From IMG/VR virus record IMGVR_UViG_3300001450_000001, positions 54,609 through 118,608 of that record: DNA of 64,000 nucleotides; one strand, 5' to 3'. The first letter of the stretch is position 1. Each line of letters starts with the position of its first letter. A program made the position numbers and the translations under genes. Positions 1 to 8,518 of this stretch are shown here, piece by piece. The notes beneath the pieces were generated by a model. The model was not told where the DNA came from, did no database searches, and saw only the letters and a program-made list of their open reading frames with translations. Source of the stretch: a virus.

Positions 1-1
1 G

Positions 2-430
2 GTACTCTCATTTGGAAAGCAATTCGCAAACTTTTCAACAGATGGGCCAACAACATCAGACAATAAAATAAGATTTATTATTACAGGAGGTCAATGGATA
101 TTGTCAGAAATATCTATAAAGAATAAAAATCAAACAGGCTTCACACCTGCAGACTTTGGTATGCAAATAAAACTAGGAACAGAGCAATATGGCGAAATAA
201 TGGACTTTAAGCTAGAGTTTTATAACTGGTACAACCAAAAAGCAAATAAAGATTATTATTTATATGGACTATGGGTTCAAGGTGGAAATACTTGGACAAA
301 CAATCCATCTGATGTAGCTACCGGAAATACTACCATCCAAGAGGTAGGTGGCGGTGTTAATACTGGAATAACAATATTTGGAGGAGGTGGCCCTAGTATA
401 CCAGATACTGGTGGAGGCCCACAAGGTTAA
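2..430 (+). CDS. C-terminal part of a virion/tail-fibre-type protein (5' truncated by window edge)
   Basis: The reading frame is open from base 2 to the stop at 430 with no start, so this is the last about 142 residues of a gene that begins to the left. A TTG at 101 is in frame, but the frame upstream of it is equally coding-like and the TTG has no role. The visible part alternates beta-strand-like stretches (for example ITGGQWILSEISI and FKLEFYNWYN) and ends in a Gly/Pro-rich tail. This resembles the C-terminal beta-sandwich of phage fibre or adhesin proteins. No catalytic motif is seen. The tail-fibre genes downstream support a virion role. Family identity is inferred from composition and context only. 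Confidence 0.6.
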   Translation, partial: VLSFGKQFANFSTDGPTTSDNKIRFIITGGQWILSEISIKNKNQTGFTPADFGMQIKLGTEQYGEIMDFKLEFYNWYNQKANKDYYLYGLWVQGGNTWTNNPSDVATGNTTIQEVGGGVNTGITIFGGGGPSIPDTGGGPQG

Positions 431-434
431 TATT

Positions 435-839
435 ATGAAGGATGTATTATATAAAAATAATAAAATTGAAGTTAGAAAGTCCAATATACACGGATATGGA
501 GTATTTGCAAAAGAAAGTATAAGTGTAGGCGAACTAATAGAAGAGTGCTACTTTATAGAAATTAATAAAGCAAACTTTGTACCTGAGCTACACAACTATA
601 TATTTAAGTATAATAAATTAATAAAAACAGGACAAATTGAAGAAAGTTTTGCAATACTATTAGGCTTTGGAATGATATATAATTGCTCAGAAACAGCTGA
701 CAAAAGAAATATAACTCACAGGCAGTTTCAAGATGATAAGATATTTTCATTTATGTGTATAAGAGATATTAAAAAAGATGAGGAAATTCTTTCTTATTAT
801 GGAGATGGTTGGATGAAAAAAAGAAATCTAGGGATATAA
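435..839 (+). CDS. SET-domain protein (putative lysine methyltransferase)
   Basis: This 134-residue protein is almost entirely a minimal SET domain. In order it shows the N-terminal HGYGVFA strand (residues 19-25), the cofactor-binding/pseudoknot motif GFGMIYNCSE (77-86, NCS in place of the usual NHS) and the C-terminal EEILSYYG motif containing the catalytic-type tyrosines (about 121-122). SET proteins transfer methyl groups from S-adenosylmethionine to lysine side chains. The target here is unknown; a virion or host protein are both possible. An upstream in-frame ATG at 378 would overlap the previous gene, so ATG 435 is preferred. The post-SET cysteine cluster is absent. It sits between two virion protein genes. 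Confidence 0.8.
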   Translation: MKDVLYKNNKIEVRKSNIHGYGVFAKESISVGELIEECYFIEINKANFVPELHNYIFKYNKLIKTGQIEESFAILLGFGMIYNCSETADKRNITHRQFQDDKIFSFMCIRDIKKDEEILSYYGDGWMKKRNLGI

Positions 840-840
840 A

Positions 841-3800
841 ATGGCAGGAATAAAAAATACATCATATCAAGGCTTTAATGCAGCTTCGTCTTCAAATTCT
901 GGCCCTACTTCTGGCTGGATGCTATGGAGTGGATCATTTGAACTTAAAGATTCAAGCCCAACAACAAGCTATTCAGGTGTAGGAATTGAAGCAATAGCAG
1001 GAAGCGAAAGCTACTTTAGGTTTAGAAGTGATGATGGAGGAGACTTAGATGTAAGAGCAAATAAGTTTTTTATTGGAAATCCAAAACTTCAATTTATGTC
1101 TGGTAGTGCAAGTGATATAGAGATTAGTGGTTCAGGTTTTCATATAAGGCCATTATCAAATGGTGAAACAGAAATAACTGCAAGTGCAGGTAAGATTGGA
1201 AATTGGATAATTAAGGACGGAAAGCTAAGTGGTTCAAATGCAACACTTGATGCAGTTGGTGCAGCTTTATATATGTCTAACAAAGGCCCAGACACAGATA
1301 GTAGTGCAGCATTTGATATATTAAGAGATGAATACTATATAGACTTTACACCGGATGATCAAGGAAATACAACAGACTATTTTGTTAAATTTGGACCTAA
1401 TTTTGCAGTAGATAAAAGTGGAAGCTTACATGCAAGTGGTGCAGTATTTCAAGGTACAATTACAACAAGTGCAGCAAGAATTGGTGACTGGCATGTAGGA
1501 ACAAATAATATATCTTCATCTGGTGGAAATATTGTACTGAATGGAAGTACAAGTCCCGAAATTAAAGTAACAGGTCCGTCTGCTCAACATACTGTTAAAA
1601 TGAAATATAGTAGTGATACTAATTATGGTATCATAGGAGTATCAGGTTCTGGCACCAAAGTATTTGAATTAGGCTCTACAAATCAAATAGCTGGCTGGAC
1701 ATTTACCAATGATAAGCTCTCATCAAACAACTTAGAAATAAAATCATCAGGTGAACTAAAAACTGCAGACTTTACATCAAGTAACCTTCCAGGTAGTGCA
1801 GGTAGGGGATGGAGAATAAAAGCATCAGGTGAGGCTGAATTTGAAAATGCATCAATTAGAGGAACATTAAATACAGCAGTATTTGAAAAGCAAAGTGTAA
1901 ATGTAGTAGGTGGACAATTACTTGTATCAAATGGTACAACAATCACTGGTAGTAGTATAATATTGGCAAGTACAACAACAATTCCAGTAAAGAATGCTGA
2001 TGGATTTGTAGCAAATGAATATATAATTTCTAAGGCAACTGGTAGTACAGGCTTTACTACAGAGACTATGAAAATTACAGGTGTTGATTCAACAAGTGAG
2101 CCAAACACATTAACAGTATCAAGAAATCAAGATGGTGCTGGAACAATACCTAGCATGAGTGCTGGGCAAGTATTGGCTTCTGCAGGTGTAAGTGGAAGTG
2201 GTTATATACACTTAAATGCAGCACCAAGTGATGCAGCAACACCTTATATAGATATTATAGAAAGAACAGGAAGTAATGCAGCATCAGTAAAAAGAAGGGC
2301 TAGGCTAGGTGATTTATCTGGTGTTGCAGGGGAAGGACCAGTTCCAGCAGATCCAGGATTTGGTTTATATAGTGAAAATGTTTATCTATCAGGAACAATA
2401 ACTGCAAGTGCTGGTAAGATAGGTGGATGGAATATTAACTCAAATACATTAAACGATGTAAATAATAAGGTAAAACTAGATGCATCAGGTCTATATCCAT
2501 TCTCATCTTCAGCATTCCAAGTTGACTCAGAAGGTGCAATTACTGCAAGTGCAGGAAAGATAGCTGGCTTTACAGTAGATGCTACACAAATAAAAAGTGT
2601 ACCAGACGCAGGTGGTGGTTATTTACAAATGCTTGCAGATGCCACACCTGACAACAGATTCTTAGTAACACCAGATGGAGATTTATCTGGAGGATCGGGT
2701 AATCTTGTTATGATGTTTAACTACAATTCTGGTACATGGGGTCTGCAAGGTACTAAAAATGGCGATGAATTCTTCCAATTAGGTTCCACAAATCAAATTG
2801 CAGGATGGACATTTGATAATTCAGAATTAAGACAAGCTAAAGTTACAATGAGTAGTGCAGGTAAAATTACTGTAGGTAATCCAGGGGCACAAAGAATAGA
2901 GTTAGATGGTACTAATGCAAGTATGTCATTTTTTGATGGTAGTGGAAATACTGTAATGACACTTGATGATAATATAGATGGAGTAGTACCAGGAATATCT
3001 ATGACAGAAGGAACAATAGTAATTACAGGTTCTACAGATTATGGTGCAGGTGCCACATATGCTTCACCAGGATTTAGTACAGTAATGACAAATGTAACAG
3101 CTGGAGGTGTACCTGGAATTGCTGATAGTAGGGTAGGTGCAATGTTTGCACTTAGTGATGGAGCAACTGTAAATACAGACTACACAGACTTTACAACAAC
3201 ATTTGTTGATTCATGTGGTACAAAAGGCGGAGGTGGTGGAGCTTCATGTTATGATGTAGGAGCAATTGTAGGTAGTGTTCATAACGCACAAGCAACAGTC
3301 GGAATGGTATCTGGATACGGACATGATGCATACGGAATAATGTCAAGAGCAATAGTTGCTGACCCAAGTAAAAACCAACAATATTCTTTTTTTGGTGAAC
3401 ATGGAAACCTTGTAAATTCACAAAGTGCTTGTATTGGAAGTCTTGATGGTCTTAAATCTACAATGCTTACTGTACATGAACCTACTGGTGGAGCCGATAA
3501 AGGAATCTCACTTACAGCTGGAGACTCAGATAGTATATGGGTTCACTTTATGAACTCAACAACAAGCACTACACCAAATACAGATGGTTGGAAAATTGGT
3601 ATGGACTCATCTGAGAGATTCCAAATATACAGTGAAGAACGAAATAAAACTTTATTTATGATAGATGACTCAGACGGAGAAATATATCTAGGCGATAAAG
3701 TAACTATTGGTGATGACAGTGTAGGAACAGCAACAACACTACCTATGTTTTTTGAAGATACTGATCTATCAAACGGTGCATCATGTCTTTTAGTAAAAGC

Positions 3801-4440
3801 ATCTACAAATGCTGAAGTTTCACTTATTGGAGCTATGGGACATAACCACGAGGGTGGAGGTGTTCTTTTTGTTGGACAATCATCCGATGTAGGTGGAGGT
3901 ATTGGATTTGATGGAGGTTCCAGCCACGTTTATGAAATAAATCACTGGTCTCAAGATGCTGTTGTTCTATTTAGAACAGATTATAATGATGTTACAAACC
4001 ATGATGTAATGTGGTGGCAATATAATAGTAATAATGTAAGTGTAAGGGGATCCCTCACTGACGGTGTTTCAGATAAAAGAGTAAAAACAAACGTAAAAGT
4101 TATACCTAATGCACTTGATAAGATATTAAAGGTTAGAGGAGTAACATTTGACTATAATGAAAATGCTAAGGAGATGGGGTATCTTTCTACTAGTGATTGG
4201 GAAGATAAAAAGAAAAGAGATAACCACGTAGGTGTTATTGCTCAAGAAATACAAAAAGTTTTACCAGAAGCAGTTTCTCCAGCACCAATTGATATTGATG
4301 GTAAGAAAGGTGGCTATTTAACTGTTCAATATGACAAATTAACTGCACTTCTTATTGAAGGTATTAAAGAGCAACAAGGCCAAATAGAAGAATTAAAGAA
4401 TGAAATAAAGGAGATCAAAAAATGTTTACCAGGGACATAA
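841..4440 (+). CDS. Large tail fibre/spike with C-terminal S74 intramolecular chaperone
   Basis: This 1199-residue protein is low in Cys and rich in Gly, Ser, Thr and Ala. It is built from repeated short beta modules such as ITASAGKIGGW, ITASAGKIAGF and LGSTNQIAGWTF (twice), typical of trimeric fibre shafts. The C-terminus, from about residue 1070, is an S74 peptidase/intramolecular chaperone. It has the Ser-Lys dyad motif SDKRVK (Ser1077, Lys1082), a GVIAQEIQKVLPEAV block and a final coiled coil. In the family, this domain drives trimerisation and then cuts itself off. The role is host recognition at the tail tip. It starts one base after the SET gene and overlaps the next fibre gene by 19 bases. 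Confidence 0.85.
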   Translation: MAGIKNTSYQGFNAASSSNSGPTSGWMLWSGSFELKDSSPTTSYSGVGIEAIAGSESYFRFRSDDGGDLDVRANKFFIGNPKLQFMSGSASDIEISGSGFHIRPLSNGETEITASAGKIGNWIIKDGKLSGSNATLDAVGAALYMSNKGPDTDSSAAFDILRDEYYIDFTPDDQGNTTDYFVKFGPNFAVDKSGSLHASGAVFQGTITTSAARIGDWHVGTNNISSSGGNIVLNGSTSPEIKVTGPSAQHTVKMKYSSDTNYGIIGVSGSGTKVFELGSTNQIAGWTFTNDKLSSNNLEIKSSGELKTADFTSSNLPGSAGRGWRIKASGEAEFENASIRGTLNTAVFEKQSVNVVGGQLLVSNGTTITGSSIILASTTTIPVKNADGFVANEYIISKATGSTGFTTETMKITGVDSTSEPNTLTVSRNQDGAGTIPSMSAGQVLASAGVSGSGYIHLNAAPSDAATPYIDIIERTGSNAASVKRRARLGDLSGVAGEGPVPADPGFGLYSENVYLSGTITASAGKIGGWNINSNTLNDVNNKVKLDASGLYPFSSSAFQVDSEGAITASAGKIAGFTVDATQIKSVPDAGGGYLQMLADATPDNRFLVTPDGDLSGGSGNLVMMFNYNSGTWGLQGTKNGDEFFQLGSTNQIAGWTFDNSELRQAKVTMSSAGKITVGNPGAQRIELDGTNASMSFFDGSGNTVMTLDDNIDGVVPGISMTEGTIVITGSTDYGAGATYASPGFSTVMTNVTAGGVPGIADSRVGAMFALSDGATVNTDYTDFTTTFVDSCGTKGGGGGASCYDVGAIVGSVHNAQATVGMVSGYGHDAYGIMSRAIVADPSKNQQYSFFGEHGNLVNSQSACIGSLDGLKSTMLTVHEPTGGADKGISLTAGDSDSIWVHFMNSTTSTTPNTDGWKIGMDSSERFQIYSEERNKTLFMIDDSDGEIYLGDKVTIGDDSVGTATTLPMFFEDTDLSNGASCLLVKASTNAEVSLIGAMGHNHEGGGVLFVGQSSDVGGGIGFDGGSSHVYEINHWSQDAVVLFRTDYNDVTNHDVMWWQYNSNNVSVRGSLTDGVSDKRVKTNVKVIPNALDKILKVRGVTFDYNENAKEMGYLSTSDWEDKKKRDNHVGVIAQEIQKVLPEAVSPAPIDIDGKKGGYLTVQYDKLTALLIEGIKEQQGQIEELKNEIKEIKKCLPGT

Positions 4441-5129
4441 TAATATACTCAGGGTCAATCCCAGCATCAGGAAGCTCAGAAGGCCAAAGGCCTGTATCTA
4501 GTTCAACATTTAAGCAAGTTGCAAAGTGGGAAATAGATCCAGATGACGCTTCAAGTATACAGCTTAGAGTACCAAAAGAAATATCAGGAACTGCAAATGA
4601 TAGAATAGCATTCTATGTCTCAGGTAGTGGAAAGATTGGGATAGGAACAAAAGACCCACAATCCGCATTTGATGTAAAAGACATTGGGGAAGACAAGGCA
4701 GATGCATCTAAAACAGACCTATTTAAGGTTGATAAAGATGCAGAAAAGAACCTAGGCTCATTAAAGCTAAAGAATGCAAGAACAATCGGAGGTGTATCAT
4801 TTGATGGAACAGCAAATATAAACTTACCAGGAGTTAATGCAGCAGGAAATCAAAACACAACAGGTAATGCAGATACAGCAACATTAGCAGCAGATGCAAC
4901 AACATTAGCAACAGCAAGAACAATTGGTGGTGTATCATTTGATGGTAGTGCAAATATAGATCTTAAAGGTGTTAATATAGCAGGAGACCAAGACACAACA
5001 GGAAATGCTGCAACAGCAACAGCGGCATCAGGTATTACTGTAGGCAAAACTACTCTTTCATTTACTGTTAAAGGGACAACTCTAACAATTACTGATGGTA
5101 CATCAACATGGACAATACTTGGTAAATAG
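4422..5129 (+). CDS. Tail-fibre-like protein with IGGVSFDG repeats
   Basis: This 235-residue protein starts inside the 3' end of the large fibre gene, behind an AAGGAG Shine-Dalgarno site, which implies coupled translation. Two copies of a repeat with the core ARTIGGVSFDG(T/S)AN are each followed by (I/L)N/DL-GVN-AG-Q-TTGNA. This repeat is common in distal tail fibres of T4-type and lambda-like phages. The segment between them is Ala/Thr-rich. The N-terminal part (YSGSIPASGSSEGQRPVS) recalls attachment regions of other marine phage fibres. It probably forms another part of the adhesion apparatus. There is no enzymatic motif. Confidence 0.75.
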   Translation: MFTRDIIIYSGSIPASGSSEGQRPVSSSTFKQVAKWEIDPDDASSIQLRVPKEISGTANDRIAFYVSGSGKIGIGTKDPQSAFDVKDIGEDKADASKTDLFKVDKDAEKNLGSLKLKNARTIGGVSFDGTANINLPGVNAAGNQNTTGNADTATLAADATTLATARTIGGVSFDGSANIDLKGVNIAGDQDTTGNAATATAASGITVGKTTLSFTVKGTTLTITDGTSTWTILGK

Positions 5130-5151
5130 TTAATTTATTAAATTATAAAGT

Positions 5152-5160
5152 GATATTTAT
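5152..5160 (+). promoter_or_regulatory. GATATTTAT promoter-like motif
   Basis: An exact copy of the GATATTTAT motif ends only 3 bases before the ATG at 5164, which has no Shine-Dalgarno site. If this is a -10-type element, the mRNA would be nearly leaderless. Function is inferred from recurrence upstream of other genes in the window. Confidence 0.45.
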
Positions 5161-5163
5161 ATA

Positions 5164-5496
5164 ATGGCAACAATAACGAAAATAAAATGGAAAGATGCAG
5201 ACTTTAAGTGGAGCTCTGCTCCTCCAAGTAAGACATATAAAACAGGATTTAAGCCAAATGTTTTTCCATATACATGGGATGATGTTGCTTTAGTTGTAGA
5301 CCTTATTAGTGGTGGCTACTCAGACATTGATAAGGTTGATAAGGAAAAGAAGAAAAAGCTTATTAGGCTAATTATGAAAAGAAATGGAATAAAACAATAT
5401 GATGAGTCTAAGGAAGTTAAAAACATAAAAGCAAAAGTTAAAGATGTTGAACTAATAATAAAAGAGGTAAAATCATCAGTAAAGATAGTAATATAA
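5164..5496 (+). CDS. Small conserved-looking protein of unknown function
   Basis: This 110-residue protein is lysine-rich. Its N-terminus is aromatic (KWKDADFKWSS) and includes a KTGFKPNVFPYTWDDVALVVDLI block. The C-terminal half is a charged helical stretch. I do not recognise a family. It lies between two fibre-type genes and directly follows a GATATTTAT motif without a ribosome-binding site. Its 3' end overlaps the atypical small reading frame that starts near 5472. A minor virion or fibre-assembly role is plausible from position only. Confidence 0.6.
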   Translation: MATITKIKWKDADFKWSSAPPSKTYKTGFKPNVFPYTWDDVALVVDLISGGYSDIDKVDKEKKKKLIRLIMKRNGIKQYDESKEVKNIKAKVKDVELIIKEVKSSVKIVI

Positions 5497-5645
5497 AATC
5501 AAAAGGTCTAGGTGATACAATAGAAAAGATCACTAAAGCAACTGGTATAAAGATAGCAGTTAAAAAGATCGTAGGTGACGATTGTGGCTGTGATGATAGA
5601 AAAGACAAACTCAATAAATTATTCCCTTACACGGAGAACAAATAA
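5472..5645 (+). CDS. Small 57-residue gene with no standard start codon
   Basis: From a stop at 5448-5450 this frame stays open to TAA at 5643-5645, with no ATG, GTG or TTG. The translation looks genuinely coding: KGLGDTIEKITKATGIKIAV is followed by KKIVGDDCGCDDRKDKLNKLF, with a CGC motif resembling small proteins I associate with marine T4-like phages. The stop overlaps the next ATG by one base (TAATG), a typical coupling arrangement. An AGAGGT at 5463-5468 lies 3 to 6 bases upstream of tandem ATC codons at 5472 and 5475, so ATC initiation is possible. Alternatives are a frameshift from the preceding gene or a sequence error removing a start codon. Confidence 0.6.
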   Translation: MISKDSNIKSKGLGDTIEKITKATGIKIAVKKIVGDDCGCDDRKDKLNKLFPYTENK

Positions 5646-6220
5646 TGGCATATAAATTATATACAGACAAGAACGAGCTATTTGAATGTGATATTAAGCT
5701 TTCAGGGGCTTCAATAAAGGATTCATTTGCAAGATTAATAGTTGAAGCTAATGATATTAGCTTTGTATTTAATGGTACAATATCAAAATCTGGAAAATGT
5801 AGCATACCAGTAAAAAAGTTAAAAGGCCTTTTAGGTGAAAGCGAATCTGGTAACATTAAGCTGGAAGTAGTTGCAGATGATACATATTTTGTCCCATGGA
5901 AATCAGAATTCTCTGTTGAGGCAAGTAAAAAAGTAACTGTAGAGGTTAAATCTCAAAGCAAGGAAGTAATAAAAGAAGTAGGCAAACCTAAGATCTCAAT
6001 AACTGGCATCAAGGAAAGCAAGGAAGTAACTAGTGTTGATAGAGCTCACATTATAAATATTATGAGACTTCTTATTAAAGAAGACATAAATATAAAAAAC
6101 TTAAACATAAAGAAGGGGAAGCTAAATACAATAGTTGCAGAATACATACAGAAAAATACTGTAAATAAAAAAGAAAAGGTTATAGACGGAATTATAAAAG
6201 TTCTTCAAAAAAGAAAATAA
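5645..6220 (+). CDS. Probable virion-associated protein, unknown function
   Basis: This is a 191-residue protein. The N-terminal half looks like a beta-sandwich (LYTDKNELFECDIKLSGASI, then SFVFNGTISKSGKCSIPVKK and GNIKLEVVADDTYFVPW). A Lys/Glu-rich linker leads to a C-terminal helical segment with IINIMRLLIKEDINIKNLN. No enzymatic motif is visible. Proteins with this layout occur among structural genes of marine myoviruses, but I cannot name a function. The start overlaps the upstream stop by one base. Confidence 0.6.
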   Translation: MAYKLYTDKNELFECDIKLSGASIKDSFARLIVEANDISFVFNGTISKSGKCSIPVKKLKGLLGESESGNIKLEVVADDTYFVPWKSEFSVEASKKVTVEVKSQSKEVIKEVGKPKISITGIKESKEVTSVDRAHIINIMRLLIKEDINIKNLNIKKGKLNTIVAEYIQKNTVNKKEKVIDGIIKVLQKRK

Positions 6221-6230
6221 GGGGTTATAA

Positions 6231-8489
6231 ATGGCTGGACCAAACGATTTTACAAGCCAAAATATACAAGACACTTACCAAAGAGTCTTACAAATATCTG
6301 GCACTCAAGCTAACATATTAACAGATGGAACTGGGTCTTTAGTGACCTTAGGGGCCGACTCTGTTGTTAGCTCTTCATACGCAATATCTGCTTCATATGC
6401 ACTTTCTGCTTCACATGAGATAACATATGAACTATCATCATCATATGCAGAAACTGCCTCATATGTCCCAGATGCTGTGATGAACATAAACACAGGTACT
6501 GGAAACTCAGTAACTGCAACTACATTTGATGGAACAACATACACAAGAACAATAAGTAGTGTAGGCTCATCAGATTGTGCTGATAAAGTTAAAACAATTG
6601 CATGTGACTCAGCTGATGTAAATAGATATTTAACATTTGTTGATGATAATAATTCTCTTGCAGAATGCGAAACTGTTAGAACAAACGAAAACATAATGTG
6701 GAATTGTAGAACAAGAACGCTAATTGTTCAAGGCGCAATTAAGTCAAAAGGTTCTGATATTACAATGATGAGTGGTTCAATTTCTGCATCTGGTGCAATT
6801 ACTGCATCAAATGTTAGTATGAGTGGTGATATGGTTGCAACAACAGGCTCATTTAACCATATAGTAACAGATGGTGACACAATAGAATTTAGAGAGGCAG
6901 GAACAACAACAAAGCTAGGTCACCTAAAATTTTCTGACAAAGGTGCAGAATTTGGAGACTCTGCAGGCACAGGTAAGTCAAATCTGACTGCAAGTATTAT
7001 ATTAGCAACAAGTAAGTTTGTATCAGAAGGTTCTGCAGAATTTAGTGGTGATGTCACAATGTCTGGACATTTTAGTGCCAGTGGTGAATTAGATACAAGT
7101 AAGATAAGAACAGGTAAGATGGTATCTATTAGTCCTGATGGCACAGATCTACAATTTGGAAATGATACAAATGGAACAAGAATACATGGTGACTTTATAC
7201 AATTAGGCAACCCATCTCTAACTACTCAAATTGTTACATCATCTGGTGATATAGTTGCACCAAAATTTGTAGTATCTGGCTCTACAATAAATAGTTTTTC
7301 CCATGGCAATTTAATAATTGCAGGAAATGATGCAGTTGGTGGCCACCTTGCAATTAGAGGAGGGCTGGATGCATCCGGAACACCATCTATAATTGATGGA
7401 TATATTGATTCAGATAATGGACTCAGCATTTTATTAAATGGAGGAGCTATAGGAAATTCTGGATCATTTAATATCTATAATGCAATAAACACATCAGCAT
7501 TACCAGGTGTAAATAGTACTAATATATTTAGTATCGACAAGGCAGGTCATGTAACAGCCTCAGGTAATATAAGTTCAAGTGGAACTGCATACTCTCTATT
7601 TAATACAGCACCTCAAGCCCATTTTGGTAACTCCGCACCAATTCCTAGTGATTATCAATTACAAGTAACTGGGGATACATTTCTTAATGGAGATCTTTAT
7701 ACAAACTCTAATATAACATCATCAGCTAATATAAGTGCAAGTGGTAATATATTTGGTGATAACATATCAGCAGCTACAAAATTTATAGGTACAGAATTAG
7801 AAGGTTCTTCCATAACATTAGATTCAGCAGCTGATATTACATTAGATGCAGCCGGCGATCAAATTTACATGAAAGATAATGGAACTGACAGGTTTACATT
7901 TAATTTAGATTCAACTCCACAAATAGATATTGCAGGAGATCTAATTATTGCACCAACTGGCCTAGATCTTGGTGTCAAAGGTAGGCTTAAAACATATATT
8001 ACAGAATCAACTGACTGTTCCAATTATGCATACGGCGGAATGCAAGGATACCAGAATCATTACTGCATACCAGGCACTGATTTTGTTGGACAAGATCCAT
8101 CGGCAACAGTCTATAGGGCTACTGGGGGAATCGGAGCAACTGGTAATAATGAATTCTATGCTTCATTTATGATTCCACAAGGGATGATAATTGAAGGTAT
8201 TATAGTGCTAGCAAATGACAAATCTTCTGTTAAGTTCTCATCAACACTCTCAACGGGTGCATGTAGTAATACAGATACAGTTTCACTTTTAGCTACTAAG
8301 TGTCCTGCTCAAGACCCAGGTGCAACTTGGAGTTCAACATACACAGCAGATATGACGGTACTTACAGCTGCTGAACAAGCAAAGTTTATAGGTTCAGATC
8401 TAAATATTGCAACAATAAAGGTACTTGCTAAAAATAAGTTTGAGGTATATGCTGCATTCCTTTTTCTATCACCAAGAACTATAATATAA
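6231..8489 (+). CDS. Tail fibre/adhesin-like structural protein
   Basis: This 752-residue protein begins behind an AAGGGG Shine-Dalgarno site. It is dominated by low-complexity Ser/Ala/Gly/Thr beta repeats, such as SSYAISASYALSASHE, GSISASGAITASNVSMSGDM and SSGNISASGNIFGDN. These are common in fibres and appendage proteins of marine myoviruses. The last about 140 residues change character and contain several Cys and a compact domain (YQNHYCIPGTDFVGQDPSAT onward), possibly a receptor-binding head. There is no S74 chaperone motif, in contrast to the fibre at 841. Confidence 0.75.
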   Translation: MAGPNDFTSQNIQDTYQRVLQISGTQANILTDGTGSLVTLGADSVVSSSYAISASYALSASHEITYELSSSYAETASYVPDAVMNINTGTGNSVTATTFDGTTYTRTISSVGSSDCADKVKTIACDSADVNRYLTFVDDNNSLAECETVRTNENIMWNCRTRTLIVQGAIKSKGSDITMMSGSISASGAITASNVSMSGDMVATTGSFNHIVTDGDTIEFREAGTTTKLGHLKFSDKGAEFGDSAGTGKSNLTASIILATSKFVSEGSAEFSGDVTMSGHFSASGELDTSKIRTGKMVSISPDGTDLQFGNDTNGTRIHGDFIQLGNPSLTTQIVTSSGDIVAPKFVVSGSTINSFSHGNLIIAGNDAVGGHLAIRGGLDASGTPSIIDGYIDSDNGLSILLNGGAIGNSGSFNIYNAINTSALPGVNSTNIFSIDKAGHVTASGNISSSGTAYSLFNTAPQAHFGNSAPIPSDYQLQVTGDTFLNGDLYTNSNITSSANISASGNIFGDNISAATKFIGTELEGSSITLDSAADITLDAAGDQIYMKDNGTDRFTFNLDSTPQIDIAGDLIIAPTGLDLGVKGRLKTYITESTDCSNYAYGGMQGYQNHYCIPGTDFVGQDPSATVYRATGGIGATGNNEFYASFMIPQGMIIEGIIVLANDKSSVKFSSTLSTGACSNTDTVSLLATKCPAQDPGATWSSTYTADMTVLTAAEQAKFIGSDLNIATIKVLAKNKFEVYAAFLFLSPRTII

Positions 8490-8490
8490 T

Positions 8491-8499
8491 GATATTTAT
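8491..8499 (+). promoter_or_regulatory. GATATTTAT promoter-like motif
   Basis: An exact motif copy starts just after the fibre stop codon and ends 19 bases before the ATG at 8519. A GGAGA Shine-Dalgarno site lies between. It is placed as the promoter of the ligase-like fusion gene. Confidence 0.45.
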
Positions 8500-8518
8500 A
8501 TAATATGGAGACAATAAT

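Noticed and set aside
1683-2108. Minus-strand open frames under the fibre genes (also near 6305, 6920, 23379, 24188, 35422)
   Set aside because: They lie wholly within strong + strand genes, lack ribosome-binding sites and consist of frame-shadow sequence from Ser/Thr/Gly/Ala-rich coding regions.
5152-5160. GATATTTAT read as a canonical T4 late promoter
   Set aside because: The T4 element is TATAAATA in gene sense; here the sense strand carries its reverse complement, so direct equivalence cannot be claimed.
7969-8172. Extra + strand frame inside the third fibre gene
   Set aside because: It is inside a well-supported gene and shows no independent start signals or recognisable content.
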